Shown: positions 1 to 9,771 of the stretch, one piece after another
Layout: the number at the start of each line of letters is the position of its first letter
Position numbering within the stretch: position 1 is the stretch's first letter
Assembly (NCBI GenBank): GCA_963726105.1
Contig: CAVSBJ010000026.1
Span: 806,001 to 870,000 of the forward strand
Direction of reading: 5' to 3'
Length of the DNA stretch: 64,000 bases
DNA from: Roseiarcus sp963726105
Lineage (GTDB): Bacteria; Pseudomonadota; Alphaproteobacteria; Rhizobiales; Beijerinckiaceae
Program-made: the position numbers and the translations under genes
Notes under the pieces: generated by a model
Seen by the model: only the letters and a program-made list of their open reading frames with translations
The model's database searches: none
Told to the model about the DNA's origin: nothing

Positions 1-1
1 G

Positions 2-103
2 GTCAAGGACTACCACGCGGCGCTTGGGAAACAGGGTTTGAAGCCGGCGCGCGAGATCGCGGTCGACAGCGCGATCACGGAATCCGTCCTCAAGTCGGGC
101 TGA
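2..103 (+). CDS. C-terminal end of an unidentified protein (partial)
   Basis: The frame is open from the window edge to a TGA at 101-103 and gives 33 residues ending in ESVLKSG. It lies three bases upstream of the ATG of the PfkB-family kinase, so the two are probably co-transcribed and this gene may act in the same carbohydrate pathway. Too little is present to name a family. Confidence 0.55.
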   Translation, partial: VKDYHAALGKQGLKPAREIAVDSAITESVLKSG

Positions 104-106
104 GAG

Positions 107-1138
107 ATGAGCGAGCGGCGCGGCGTGCTGTCGGCCGGCACCTGGTGCGTCGATTTCAACAAGTCGATCGCACGCTGGCCGGATGAGGACACCTCCAACG
201 AGGTGCTGGCGATCGATCGCCAGGGCGGGGGAGCGGGCTTCAATATGGCGCTCGACCTCAAGCGTCTCGATCCCGAACTTCCGGTCGAGGCGATGGGGGT
301 CGTCGGCGATGACGAGCTCGCGCGCTTTCTCTTCGCGGAATGCGACGCCCGTGGCGTCAACCGCAAGGCGCTTCGCGCGGCGCCTGGAGGCGCGACGATG
401 AGCGTCGATGCTTTCAACGTCGCGAGCAACGGCCGCCGCACCCATTTCTACCATCAGGGCGTGGCGGCCGAGATGACGCCCGACGATTTCGACTTCTCTT
501 CGACCGAAGCGAAAATTCTGCATCTTGGATTGCCGGGCGCGCACAAGGCCATGGACCGGCCATGGCGGGACGACGCCAACGGCTGGGTCGCCGTGTTGCG
601 CAAGGCTCGCGCATCCGGCCTCAGCGCCAATCTCGAATTGATGACCACCCGCGCCGAAAGGCTCGCCGAGCTTGGCCGGCCGTGCCTGCCGCATCTCGAT
701 TGCCTCATCGTCAACGATTACGAGATCGGCGCGCTGGCGGGACGCGAGACGCGCCGCGCCGACGGTTCGACCGACACGGCCGCAGTGGCGCGGGCGATCG
801 AAGATGTGCTCGCGCTCGGCTCGATGCGTTGGGCCGCCGCTCACTTTCCCGAGGGCGGGGTGGTGGTCGGGCGCGACGGATCGCGGCTTGGGTTGGGATC
901 GGTCGCTCTACCGCAGAGCGCCATCGTAGGGGCGAACGGCGCGGGCGACGCATTCGCCGCCGGCATGCTTTATGGGCAGCACGAACACTGGCCGATGGTT
1001 GAGTGTCTGGAACTCGGGCACGCATGCGCCGCGGCATGCATGCGGGCGGTGTCGACCACGGCTGGTGTTGGAACCGTCAGCGAATGCCAGGCGCTCGCGA
1101 AGCAATGGGGATTCCGGCCGCTGGCGCTAGACGCCTGA
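107..1138 (+). CDS. PfkB-family carbohydrate kinase
   Basis: Predicted cytoplasmic ATP-dependent sugar or nucleoside kinase of the ribokinase/PfkB superfamily, 343 residues, a usual length. The C-terminal signature GANGAGDAF, near residues 275-283, holds the anion hole and the catalytic aspartate. The N-terminal half has the GGGAGFNMA stretch typical of the substrate-binding lid region. The ATG at 107 follows the previous stop by only three bases, which suggests translational coupling. The substrate cannot be read from sequence. Confidence 0.9.
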   Translation: MSERRGVLSAGTWCVDFNKSIARWPDEDTSNEVLAIDRQGGGAGFNMALDLKRLDPELPVEAMGVVGDDELARFLFAECDARGVNRKALRAAPGGATMSVDAFNVASNGRRTHFYHQGVAAEMTPDDFDFSSTEAKILHLGLPGAHKAMDRPWRDDANGWVAVLRKARASGLSANLELMTTRAERLAELGRPCLPHLDCLIVNDYEIGALAGRETRRADGSTDTAAVARAIEDVLALGSMRWAAAHFPEGGVVVGRDGSRLGLGSVALPQSAIVGANGAGDAFAAGMLYGQHEHWPMVECLELGHACAAACMRAVSTTAGVGTVSECQALAKQWGFRPLALDA

Positions 1139-1188
1139 GCGCGCTCAAAAGCGCTGACTCAGTGTTCAACAGGGGGGACTGACTCCGC

Positions 1189-1797
1189 GTGCCGGAATTT
1201 CCGCATCGCCTTATCTTCGTGCGTCACGGCGAGACCGCATACAACGCCGAGAGCCGCCTGCAGGGACAGCTCGATATTCCTCTCAACGCGCGCGGGCGCG
1301 AGCAGGCGCGCGCGATCGGCGGAACGTTGCGAACGCTCGTCGGGTCCGAGATCGACCGGCTCGATGCGGCTCAGGCCTTTTTCGCTTCGCCTCTCGAGCG
1401 CGCGCGGGAGACGATGGAGATCGCTCGCGACGCAATGGGCCTGGCGCCGGGGCGCTATCACCGCGACGCTGTCCTGAAAGAACTCAGCTTCGGCCTTTGG
1501 GAAGGGCTGACCTGGTCGGAGATCGAAGTTAAGGATCCCAAAGGCTTGCGCGAGCGGCGCGCGGATCGGTGGCGTTTTGCGCCCGCCGGCGGAGAAAGCT
1601 ACGCCATGCTCGCGGAGCGACTGCGTCCGTGGCTGGATGGGCTGAAGGAACACGCGTTCGTGATTTCGCACGGAGGGGTCGCGCGTGTCCTTATGGCGCT
1701 GATCGCGGGGGTTCCGCCGAAGAAGGCGGTCGCCGCGCCAATCCTTCAGGGGAGGGCAATCGTATTTGAGAACGGGGGCTGTCGGTGGATCGGGTGA
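1189..1797 (+). CDS. Histidine phosphatase family protein (phosphoglycerate mutase-like)
   Basis: 202 residues with a GTG start preceded by a purine-rich AGGGGGG at 1171-1177. The RHGE motif at residues 12-15 carries the phospho-accepting histidine; a second conserved histidine lies in VISHGG in the C-terminal half. The branch contains phosphoglycerate mutases, alpha-ribazole phosphatases (CobC) and broad phosphatases, and sequence alone does not separate them. It overlaps the following MFS gene by 13 bases, so the two are likely co-translated. Confidence 0.85.
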   Translation: MPEFPHRLIFVRHGETAYNAESRLQGQLDIPLNARGREQARAIGGTLRTLVGSEIDRLDAAQAFFASPLERARETMEIARDAMGLAPGRYHRDAVLKELSFGLWEGLTWSEIEVKDPKGLRERRADRWRFAPAGGESYAMLAERLRPWLDGLKEHAFVISHGGVARVLMALIAGVPPKKAVAAPILQGRAIVFENGGCRWIG

Positions 1798-3035
1798 AGA
1801 TTGCGGAGGCTGTCTCAGAACCCACGCCTGCGCCCGCATTGCGCGAGCCGCCCCGTCCGCCGGAGGTGTCGCCCGGCACGATCCTGACCCTCGCCGCCGC
1901 CTGCGGCCTCCTTGTCGCCAACATCTACTACGCGCAACCGTTGATCGCGGAGATCGCCCGATCGCTTGGCCTCGCCACCGGAGCGGCGGGCCTCATCGTG
2001 ACGATGTCGCAGATAGGCTATGGCGTCGGCCTTCTGTTTGTCGTGCCGCTCGGCGATCGGGTTGAAAACCGCAAGCTCATCCTGATCTCGGCGACGCTCA
2101 GCGCGGTTGCGCTTGCCTGCGCCGCTGTCGCCCCGTCCGCGGGCGTCTTTCTCATCTGCGCCGCCGTGATCGGCCTGGGCTCCGTAGCGGTGCAAATTCT
2201 GATCCCGCTTGCTGCGCATCTTGCGCCCGATGCGACGCGTGGGCGCATCGTTGGCATGGTGTCGAGCGGGCTCATGATCGGCATTATGCTGGCGCGTCCA
2301 GTTTCGAGCTTCATCGCCGCTCAATCGTCGTGGCGGGTGGTGTTTGGGCTTTCGGCGGCGGCGATGGTGATGCTCGCCGCCGCGCTCTCGCGTTCGTTGC
2401 CGACCCGCACGCCGAAAACCAAAATGACTTACGGCGAACTCATGGGCTCAATGGTCCATCTGGTCAGGGGAACGCCAATCTTGCGCCGGCGCGCCTTCTA
2501 TCAGGGCTGTCTCTTCTTCGCCTTCAGCCTGTTCTGGACGACGACGCCCTTGCTGCTGGCTGGGCCGCACTACGGCCTGACGCAGAATGGCATTGCTCTC
2601 TTCGCGCTCGCCGGCGTTTCCGGGGCCATCGCCGCGCCGATAGCGGGCCGAGTCGCCGATCGTGGCTGGGGCCGTCCGGCGACCGGCGCCGCGATCGCCC
2701 TCGTGGCGCTTGCGATGCTCGGGTCGATCTTTGTCCCGCAAGGCTCGATCGTTGCGCTCTCGCTTCTGGTTGGCGCCGCCGTCGCGGTCGACTTCGGAGT
2801 GCAGGCCAATCTCATCTTCGGCTATCGGGCCATTTTTGCCATCGCCCCAGAGGCCCGCGGCCGGCTCAATGGCGTCTACCTGTCGACGGCGTTCGTCGGC
2901 GGCGCGATCGGATCGGCTCTCGGCGCATGGGCTTACGCGCGAGGGGGATGGCCGCTGGCGTGCTGCGTCGGGCTGATTCCCCCGATCATTGCCCTCGGCA
3001 GGTTTCTTATCGGTGTTGCAACTGCAAAGGAATGA
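1785..3035 (+). CDS. MFS transporter
   Basis: 416 residues, almost entirely hydrophobic helices, consistent with 12 membrane spans after a short proline-rich cytoplasmic N-terminus. The loop between helices 2 and 3 reads PLGDRVENRKLIL, a recognisable form of MFS motif A. The overall pattern resembles drug or metabolite exporters of the YgaY/AraJ kind. The GTG start lies inside the end of the upstream phosphatase gene (13-base overlap). Substrate unknown. Confidence 0.88.
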   Translation: MDRVKIAEAVSEPTPAPALREPPRPPEVSPGTILTLAAACGLLVANIYYAQPLIAEIARSLGLATGAAGLIVTMSQIGYGVGLLFVVPLGDRVENRKLILISATLSAVALACAAVAPSAGVFLICAAVIGLGSVAVQILIPLAAHLAPDATRGRIVGMVSSGLMIGIMLARPVSSFIAAQSSWRVVFGLSAAAMVMLAAALSRSLPTRTPKTKMTYGELMGSMVHLVRGTPILRRRAFYQGCLFFAFSLFWTTTPLLLAGPHYGLTQNGIALFALAGVSGAIAAPIAGRVADRGWGRPATGAAIALVALAMLGSIFVPQGSIVALSLLVGAAVAVDFGVQANLIFGYRAIFAIAPEARGRLNGVYLSTAFVGGAIGSALGAWAYARGGWPLACCVGLIPPIIALGRFLIGVATAKE

Positions 3036-3396
3036 GCTGACGGCCAGCAATCGCGATGCCGGCCGCCTCTTGTTTGCGCGAGCGCTAAAGTCAAAACTCA
3101 ATCACCTGACCGGTTTTGACGTGAAGCGGCCATTCCGTTGAGGCGACGTCGCGCCAAGACCGCTGGTTGAGATCTTAATGGCGGGTGCGCGCATTTTCCG
3201 GGCCTTACTTTGGCGGCATTACACGCGCTTATAGTTTTCCACGGCAGCAGCCCCACTTTCCGCGCCGGAATATTCGCGCCCCAAGCCTCGGTTCGCGCCA
3301 TGCCGCAGCCGGCGTTGCGAACAAACGGCAGCAAAGACAATTCTTGGTCCATCGCACGCGGAAGCAGGCTCACAGCCGCGCCACAAGGACTCGACC
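3036..3396. other. Intergenic stretch without a supported gene
   Basis: 361 bases between the MFS gene and the P-type ATPase. An 8-base inverted repeat (gtcaaaac at 3090-3097, gttttgac at 3113-3120, 15-base loop) could be an operator or a weak terminator; no T-run follows. Short open frames on both strands here lack ribosome sites and recognisable families. Confidence 0.5.
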
Positions 3397-5976
3397 ATGA
3401 AACCTCATGCGGATCAGCCCAAGGCTCTCGGCCTCAAAACTGCATCGCGGCCTGACGCGAAGGACAATTTGCAAACCCAGCCTCTGGCGGAGGTCGAGAA
3501 ACAACTTGGCTCGTCGTCGGATGGCCTGACCCAAGCCGAGGCGCAAAAACGGCTGACCCAATATGGGCCAAACGAGATCGCGGAGAAGAAAACCAACGAG
3601 ATCCTGAAGTTCCTGTCCTATTTCTGGGGTCCGATCCCCTGGATGATCGAAGCGGCTGTGATCCTCTCGGCGGCGGCGGGGCACTGGTCGGATTTCGGTA
3701 TTATTTTTCTCCTGCTGCTTGCCAACGCCGTGGTGGGATTCTGGGAAGAGCATCAGGCGGGCAACGCGATCGCTGCTCTGAAGGCGACGCTGGCGATCAA
3801 GGCAAGGGTGAAACGCGACGGGAAGTGGGTCGACCCGGCGGCGCGTGAACTGGTGCCCGGCGACGTGATCCGCTTGCGCCTGGGCGACATCGTGCCGGCC
3901 GATGCGCGCTTGCTGGACGGCGACGAGATATCCGTGGACCAGTCGGCGCTGACCGGGGAATCTTTACCCGCCACACGCAAATCCGGCGAAGCCGTCTTCT
4001 CCGGGTCGATCGTTCGCCGCGGCGAAATCGGCGCGCTGGTCTACGCGACTGGCGGCAAAACGTATTTTGGCAAGACGGCGGAACTGGTGGAAACGGCGGT
4101 CACCGTCAGCCATTTCCAGAAAGCCGTGCTGAAGATCGGCAACTACCTGATTGCCCTCGCGCTTATCCTTGTAGCCGTGATCATCGGACTTGGAATTTAC
4201 CGCGGCGAACCGATCCTTACCGTGCTGCAGTTCGCGCTTGTGCTGACGGTGGCGGCTATCCCCGTAGCGATGCCGACGGTTCTGTCGGTGACGATGGCGG
4301 TCGGCGCGCGTCTGCTCGCCAAGAAACAGGCGATCGTGAGCAAATTGGTCGCGATCGAAGAATTGGCGGGCGTGGACGTGCTCTGCGCCGACAAGACCGG
4401 GACCCTCACCCAGAACAAGCTGACGCTCGGCGAACCGTTCTGCCTTGATGCGACCACCGCTGAAGAGCTCATCCTTGCCGGCGCCTTGGCTTCGCAAGCC
4501 GCGAACGAGGATACGATCGATCTCGCGGTGCTCGGCGGCCTGAAGGACAAGCAGGCGCTGAAACCCTATGAGGTCACGCATTTCCAGCCATTCGATCCCG
4601 TGCACAAGCGGACCGAGGCCACGGTCAAGGGCGCGGATGGAAAGACATTCAAGGTGAGCAAGGGCGCGCCGCAAGTTATCCTGGCGCTGTCGGCCAACGC
4701 GGCTGCGGTGAAGGACGCCGTGGACAAGGCTGTCGATGACTTTGCCGCGCGCGGCTTTCGTGCGCTGGGCGTCGCTCGTGCCGACGGCGACGGACAATGG
4801 CGGCTACTCGGCGTCCTGCCGCTGTTCGATCCGCCTCGGGTAGACGCCGAGTCCACCGTCGCGACGGCGGCTGAGATGGGCGTGAAGATCAAGATGGTGA
4901 CGGGCGACGCTCTGGCGATCGCACGCGAGATGGCCAAGACGTTGGGCATGGGGGCGAACATCCTCGACGCGAACACCCTCGGCGACGCCAAAAGCGAGGA
5001 AACCGCGGCGGTGGCCAAGACCATCGAAGATGCGGACGGTTTCGCTCAGGTGTTTCCCGAACATAAGTTTCATATCGTCGACGTCTTGCAGAAGCACGGC
5101 CATATCGTTGGCATGACAGGCGACGGCGTGAACGACGCCCCCGCGTTGAAAAAGGCCGACTGCGGGATCGCCGTCTCTGGCGCCACCGACGCGGCGCGGG
5201 CTGCAGCTTCCATCGTGCTGCTGACGCCGGGTCTCTCAGTGATTATCGAAGCGATAAAGGAAAGCCGCCGCATCTTTCAGCGGATGAACAGCTATGCTAT
5301 CTATCGCATCGCCGAGACGCTGCGCGTTCTCCTGTTCATGACGCTGGCGATCGTCGTCTTCAAATTTTATCCCCTGACCGCGATCATGATCGTCATGCTG
5401 GCGCTGCTCAACGACGGCGCCATCCTGTCGATCGCCTATGACAACGTCATCTACCGGAACAAGCCCGAAGCCTGGGACATGCGCACGGTTCTGGGCATAT
5501 CGACAGTTCTCGGCGTTGTCGGCGTCATCGCCGCGTTTGGCCTCTTCTACCTTGGCGAGCGCGTCTTCCGTCTCGACCGCGCTCATATCCAAACGCTGAT
5601 GTATCTCAAGCTGTCGGTAGCCGGTCACCTCACCATTTTTCTGACGCGCACACGCGGACCTTTCTGGTCCATACGCCCTGCCAGAATCTTATTGCTCGCG
5701 GTGGTCGGCACACAGACGTTGGCGACCCTGATCGCCGTCTACGGGCTGTTCATGACGCCGCTCGGCTGGGGCTGGGCGCTGTTCGTCTGGGGCTACGCCC
5801 TGGTCTGGTTCCTCGTGAATGATCGCGTGAAGCTGATCGCTTACTGGGCTCTCGATCGGATCGCAGCCAAACCCGGGCCGACTGTACGAGCAGATACGGC
5901 TCCGGCGCCGACAGTCACGCCGAAGCCCGACGCCGGGCCACAGTCGCCCGCCGCTCCCCTCCAAGCCGCGGGCTAA
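3397..5976 (+). CDS. Plasma-membrane proton-efflux P-type ATPase (type IIIA)
   Basis: 859-residue P-type ATPase that should couple ATP hydrolysis to H+ export across the inner membrane, like fungal Pma1 and bacterial homologues. The cation-transporter N-terminal domain is followed by the actuator loop (LTGES near residue 187), the phosphorylation motif DKTGTLT with D332, and the hinge TGDGVNDAP near residue 574. About ten membrane helices are predicted. No soft-metal CPC motif is present and the M4 segment reads AIPVAMP, which argues against a heavy-metal pump. The last 30 residues are a proline/alanine-rich tail. Transcribed alone, with over 240 bases on each side. A role in acid tolerance or pH homeostasis is inferred. 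Confidence 0.93.
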   Translation: MKPHADQPKALGLKTASRPDAKDNLQTQPLAEVEKQLGSSSDGLTQAEAQKRLTQYGPNEIAEKKTNEILKFLSYFWGPIPWMIEAAVILSAAAGHWSDFGIIFLLLLANAVVGFWEEHQAGNAIAALKATLAIKARVKRDGKWVDPAARELVPGDVIRLRLGDIVPADARLLDGDEISVDQSALTGESLPATRKSGEAVFSGSIVRRGEIGALVYATGGKTYFGKTAELVETAVTVSHFQKAVLKIGNYLIALALILVAVIIGLGIYRGEPILTVLQFALVLTVAAIPVAMPTVLSVTMAVGARLLAKKQAIVSKLVAIEELAGVDVLCADKTGTLTQNKLTLGEPFCLDATTAEELILAGALASQAANEDTIDLAVLGGLKDKQALKPYEVTHFQPFDPVHKRTEATVKGADGKTFKVSKGAPQVILALSANAAAVKDAVDKAVDDFAARGFRALGVARADGDGQWRLLGVLPLFDPPRVDAESTVATAAEMGVKIKMVTGDALAIAREMAKTLGMGANILDANTLGDAKSEETAAVAKTIEDADGFAQVFPEHKFHIVDVLQKHGHIVGMTGDGVNDAPALKKADCGIAVSGATDAARAAASIVLLTPGLSVIIEAIKESRRIFQRMNSYAIYRIAETLRVLLFMTLAIVVFKFYPLTAIMIVMLALLNDGAILSIAYDNVIYRNKPEAWDMRTVLGISTVLGVVGVIAAFGLFYLGERVFRLDRAHIQTLMYLKLSVAGHLTIFLTRTRGPFWSIRPARILLLAVVGTQTLATLIAVYGLFMTPLGWGWALFVWGYALVWFLVNDRVKLIAYWALDRIAAKPGPTVRADTAPAPTVTPKPDAGPQSPAAPLQAAG

Positions 5977-6222
5977 TGCTTGCGACGCCGGGGCGAATGA
6001 CCGCTAACTGCGCATTGGGGCCTTTGCTCGCGTCGTCTTGGGGAAGTCAACAGCGCAATCGCGGGATCGAGTTTTGCTCAAACACCTCGCCAAGGGCGCG
6101 CCACAAGGCCTTTCGTCTGAGGCGCTTTGGGTTCTCGCTTGCTTATGACGCGCCGAGGCGCGACAATCGCGCGAAAGGGAACCTGTCGGATAGCGGGGAG
6201 TTGCCGCGAAGGAGGCTCGTCC

Positions 6223-7176
6223 ATGACCAGTAAGCTCGAACAGTTGCGCACAATGACCACCGTCGTCTCCGACACCGGCGACATGGAGGCGATCCGCGCC
6301 TACAAGCCGACCGACGCGACGACGAACCCGTCACTGATTTTGAAGGCCGCCGAGATGCCGGCCTATGCGCGTCTTGTCGATGAGGCGATTGCGTGGGGGG
6401 GCAAACAAAAGGCTTCGGTCGGCGAGGTGACGGACCGGATCGCGGTGAACTTCGGCGCCGAATTGACGAAGATCGTTCCTGGCCGTGTGTCGACCGAGGT
6501 CGACGCCGATCTCTCCTTTGACACGGAAGGCATGGTCGCCAAAGCGAAGTCGCTCATCGCCGCCTACAAGGAGCGCGGCATCGGCCACGAGCACATCCTG
6601 ATCAAGCTCGCTTCGACCTGGGAAGGCTTGCAGGCGGCCACGCGCCTGCAGGCGGAGGGGATCGATTGCAATATGACGCTCGCCTTCTCGATCGCCCAGG
6701 CGATTGCGGCGGGGGACGCGAAGGCGTTCCTGCTGTCGCCTTTCGTCGGCCGCATCCTGGATTGGCATGTGAAGGCGGGCGGCGGCCCGTACACCGCCGA
6801 AACCGACCCGGGCGTGCAGTCGGTCCGCGCCATCTACGCCTACTATAAGACCCATGGAATCAAGACCGTCGTCATGGGCGCGTCGTTCCGCAACACCGGC
6901 GAAATCGAGGCGCTCGCGGGCTGCGACCGGCTGACCATCTCGCCACAGCTGCTCGAGGCGCTGTCGAAGGAAGAGGGCGAACTCAAGCGGCGCCTCGACC
7001 CGGCCAAGCCCGGCCCGGCTCCAGCCAAGATTGCAATGGACGAGAAGACCTTCCGCTGGATGCTGAACGAGGACCAGATGGCGACGGAGAAGCTGTCCGA
7101 CGGCATCCGCCTGTTCGCGCACGATCTCAATAAGCTGAGGTCGACGGTGCAGCAGCGGCTGGCGAAGGCGGCGTGA
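6223..7176 (+). CDS. tal: Transaldolase
   Basis: Non-oxidative pentose phosphate enzyme moving a dihydroxyacetone unit between sedoheptulose-7-phosphate and glyceraldehyde-3-phosphate. With the ATG at 6223 it is 317 residues, the length of TalB-type enzymes. The Schiff-base lysine is K128 in ILIKLAS and the catalytic aspartate is D17 in VSDTGD; TTNPSL is also present. The start is set by AAGGAGG about 8 bases upstream; an in-frame extension to 6127 lacks a ribosome site. Monocistronic here. Confidence 0.95.
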   Translation: MTSKLEQLRTMTTVVSDTGDMEAIRAYKPTDATTNPSLILKAAEMPAYARLVDEAIAWGGKQKASVGEVTDRIAVNFGAELTKIVPGRVSTEVDADLSFDTEGMVAKAKSLIAAYKERGIGHEHILIKLASTWEGLQAATRLQAEGIDCNMTLAFSIAQAIAAGDAKAFLLSPFVGRILDWHVKAGGGPYTAETDPGVQSVRAIYAYYKTHGIKTVVMGASFRNTGEIEALAGCDRLTISPQLLEALSKEEGELKRRLDPAKPGPAPAKIAMDEKTFRWMLNEDQMATEKLSDGIRLFAHDLNKLRSTVQQRLAKAA

Positions 7177-7734
7177 CGGGCCTGAACGGAGAGTGATCTG
7201 CCGGGCGGGGGTTTGGGCCTGAGCTGAGCCCCCAACGGACAAAGATGTCGCAGGCTCCGGCTCGCGATAATTCGCAGGATGCGCGCGGCGGCTTGACTCG
7301 CCTTTTCCGTTCTGCGCCAGCCCTCGGGCGCGTGAAAACGAATAGGGGGCGCGCGAAACTGGCGAATAATTCGTATGTATTGCACTCCACGACTGGGATC
7401 GGCGTGGATCGGGTATCATGGCGGACGGTGCGGGTCAGCTAAAGTTCGTTTGCATTTGCTTGCCTGAATCCGAAAGCTCGGATACGATCAGCCTGTCAGA
7501 CAAATGGGGTCGGCGCCTCATTCGGCCCCGGCGCTCGGTGCTCTGTTGCAACCAGAGCGGGTCTCGGGCAGGGCGCGGAAAAATTCTGTTTGGATTCGCC
7601 GTAACCCGTTGAAAAGTCCCAATTCGGCCAAGTAAAAACAAGGAAATGCAAGCTTATTTGCTTGGTTTTATTTGGTTTTCCTTGGCTTTTCCTTGGCGGA
7701 AATTCACGCATCGGGTTGTAACCGGGTTCGGGCG
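7177..7734. other. Intergenic region holding a dispersed repeat
   Basis: 558 bases between convergent tal and glycosyltransferase genes. Its right part, 7590-7702, is one copy of the dispersed repeat annotated separately. The left part shows no supported gene or clear terminator. Confidence 0.6.
7590..7702 (-). repeat. Dispersed extragenic repeat, copy 1
   Basis: Read on the minus strand this copy has an A-rich arm with several CCAAG/CCAAA blocks, a small hairpin around AAGCTT, a T-rich arm (tttccttg), and then the conserved core gggacttttcaacgggtta followed by cggcgaatccaaa. The same core is on the plus strand at 11216-11259 and 21788-21830. Stray translations across it look alike (GRIGTFQRVTANPN type), but the element is better explained as structured non-coding DNA. 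Confidence 0.75.
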
Positions 7735-8799
7735 CTAACGGTTCTCGACCGGCTTCACGACCCCGACGGTTTTCCGAGCCGAAACGGTTTTCAGTTTAAC
7801 GTCTGAGCGGCTCGCCTCGATGTTGTCGAGGAACTGGCGCGCGCTCTCTCTCCAAGTGAAACGCATCGAATGCTCCCGCGCCTGCTCGCGCGACAGAGTC
7901 AGCGCCTTGAGGCAGGCTGCCCGTAGATCCTCGTCGAGCACGCCGGCGCTGGGCCCGACCACATCGATCGGCCCGGGAACCGGATAGGCCGCGACCGGCA
8001 AGCCGCTCGCCATAGCCTCGATCATGACGATCCCGAACGTATCAGTGCGCGACGGGAAGACGAACACGTCCGCGCTCGCATAGACGTCGGCCAACGCTTC
8101 CCCCTGCTTGGCGCCAAGGAAATGCGCATGCGGATAGCGGCGCTCGAGGCGCCGACGAATCGGTCCGTCGCCGACGATGACGGTCGAGCCGGGCAAGTCG
8201 AGATCCAGCAGCGCTTCAAGGTTTTTTTCCACCGACACCCGTCCAACCGACAGGAAGATCGGCCGCGGCAGGTCGAGCGCGCGCTTTGAACGCGGCCGGT
8301 AGACGGCGTGATTGACCCCGCGCGTCCAGAGCCTCACTCGGGGGAAGCCGCGACGGGTCAGGTCGGCGCCGATGGTCGGCGTGGGGGCCATTACCGCAGC
8401 TGAAGGTGCGTGAAAATAGCGCAAGCCCGCATAGGTCAGCCATTCCGGAACGCGGACGCGCGCCGACACGTATTCCGGGAAGCGGGTATGGTAGCTGGTT
8501 GTGAAGATCCGCTTGTGCTTCAAGCAATAACGCCGCGTCAGCCAGCCGATTGGGCCTTCCGTCGCGATATGGATATGGTCCGGCTTCGCTTGCTCGATGC
8601 GCTGGCCGATCCCTCGCCAGGACGGGAACGCCAAGCGAATTTCAGGGTAGGAGGGCAGGGGCGCGCTCCACATGCCCTGGGGCGTGATGAATTCGAATGC
8701 CGCGCCCAGTTCGGCCGCCGCCTGGGTCATTCGCTCCAGGGTCGACACCACGCCATTGACTTGCGGGCGCCAGGCGTCGGTGGCGATCAGGATACGCAT
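7735..8799 (-). CDS. Glycosyltransferase family 4 (GT-B fold)
   Basis: 354 residues. The N-terminus MRILIATDAWRPQVNGV is typical of GT4 mannosyl- and glucosyltransferases acting on membrane lipids. The C-terminal domain holds the nucleotide-sugar site with the E-x7-E type segment in DTFGIVMIEAMASG. The start codon shares one base with the stop codon of the upstream metallophosphatase (TGATG at 8801-8797), so the two should be translationally coupled. The pairing with an LpxH-like hydrolase suggests glycolipid or envelope lipid synthesis; the acceptor is unknown. Confidence 0.88.
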   Translation of the reverse strand: MRILIATDAWRPQVNGVVSTLERMTQAAAELGAAFEFITPQGMWSAPLPSYPEIRLAFPSWRGIGQRIEQAKPDHIHIATEGPIGWLTRRYCLKHKRIFTTSYHTRFPEYVSARVRVPEWLTYAGLRYFHAPSAAVMAPTPTIGADLTRRGFPRVRLWTRGVNHAVYRPRSKRALDLPRPIFLSVGRVSVEKNLEALLDLDLPGSTVIVGDGPIRRRLERRYPHAHFLGAKQGEALADVYASADVFVFPSRTDTFGIVMIEAMASGLPVAAYPVPGPIDVVGPSAGVLDEDLRAACLKALTLSREQAREHSMRFTWRESARQFLDNIEASRSDVKLKTVSARKTVGVVKPVENR

Positions 8800-9641
8800 C
8801 AGGCCAATTCCGCTTGCGCCTCGTCAGCCCCCGCCTCGGCCGCTTCCTCCTCGAATGATAGCTTGTCATCGGCCCAGGCGCCGAGCCGCAGCGGATCCTT
8901 CCAGCGCAACACTTCCATTTGGCCATCATAATGCTCGACCACCAGCGAGCAGGATTCGACGAAGTCGCCGGTGTTGACGTAGATCACGCCCTCCATGTCC
9001 CGGATGACCGGATGATGAATGTGGCCGCAGACCACGCCGTCGACGCCGCGCTTTCTAGCCTCTGCGGCCAATTCTTTCTCGAATGAACCAATGAAATTGA
9101 CCGCGTTCTTGACCTTGAGCTTCGCCCAGGCCGAAAACGACCAATAGGGCAAGCCCAAGGCCCGGCGGGCCGCGTTGAAATGCGTGTTGACGAAGAGGGC
9201 GAAATCGTAGGCCCAGTCGCCGAAGAAGGCGAGCCACTTCGAGTGGCGAACGACGACGTCGAATTCGTCGCCGTGAATGATGAGGTAACGCTTGCCGTCG
9301 GCGGCAGTGTGGATCGCCTGCCGCTTGATCTCGATCCCGCCGAAGGTCAGACCGAAGAACTGCCGGGCGAATTCATCGTGGTTGCCCGGGACGAAAATCA
9401 TCCGCGCGCCACGCCTCACTTTGCGGAGCAATTTTTGGATGACATCGTTATGCGCCTGCGGCCAGTACCAGCCAGAGCGGAGCCGCCAACCGTCGATGAT
9501 GTCGCCGACGAGGTAGATCGTGTCCGCCTCGACGTGACGCAGCATATCCAAGATGAGATGCGCTTGGCACCCGCGTGTGCCCAGGTGCAAATCCGACAGG
9601 AACAGGGTCCTGTAACGATGGGACTGTTGGGACTTGGGCAC
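8799..9641 (-). CDS. UDP-2,3-diacylglucosamine diphosphatase family metallophosphoesterase (LpxH-like)
   Basis: 280 residues of the calcineurin-like phosphoesterase fold. The metal-binding blocks appear in order: SDLHLG, GDIIDGW, GNHDE, HGDEFD and GHIHHP. The family contains LpxH and related enzymes that cleave the pyrophosphate of UDP-diacylglucosamine in lipid A synthesis. The C-terminal 20 residues are acidic. It is the first gene of a two-gene operon with the downstream GT4 enzyme. A divergent SDR gene starts about 130 bases away. Confidence 0.85.
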   Translation of the reverse strand: MPKSQQSHRYRTLFLSDLHLGTRGCQAHLILDMLRHVEADTIYLVGDIIDGWRLRSGWYWPQAHNDVIQKLLRKVRRGARMIFVPGNHDEFARQFFGLTFGGIEIKRQAIHTAADGKRYLIIHGDEFDVVVRHSKWLAFFGDWAYDFALFVNTHFNAARRALGLPYWSFSAWAKLKVKNAVNFIGSFEKELAAEARKRGVDGVVCGHIHHPVIRDMEGVIYVNTGDFVESCSLVVEHYDGQMEVLRWKDPLRLGAWADDKLSFEEEAAEAGADEAQAELA

Positions 9642-9771
9642 CCGGGGCCTCCTCGCGAGGGGGCGAACAACGAGAAATGACTGCGCAGATTCTCATGTCG
9701 CTTCGATGACGCGACGCACGCGATGGCTTATAATTGCCCCCCGGAAGTGTGTCGAGAGCAGGGGCGCCACA

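Noticed and set aside
7245..7442. 65-codon plus-strand frame between tal and the glycosyltransferase gene
   Set aside because: No ribosome site, no hydrophobic or domain pattern, and no neighbour link.
7496..7711. Short minus-strand frame across the repeat (WPNWDFSTGYGESK-like)
   Set aside because: The same translation arises from the dispersed repeat at 21605-21829, so it is a repeat artefact rather than a gene.
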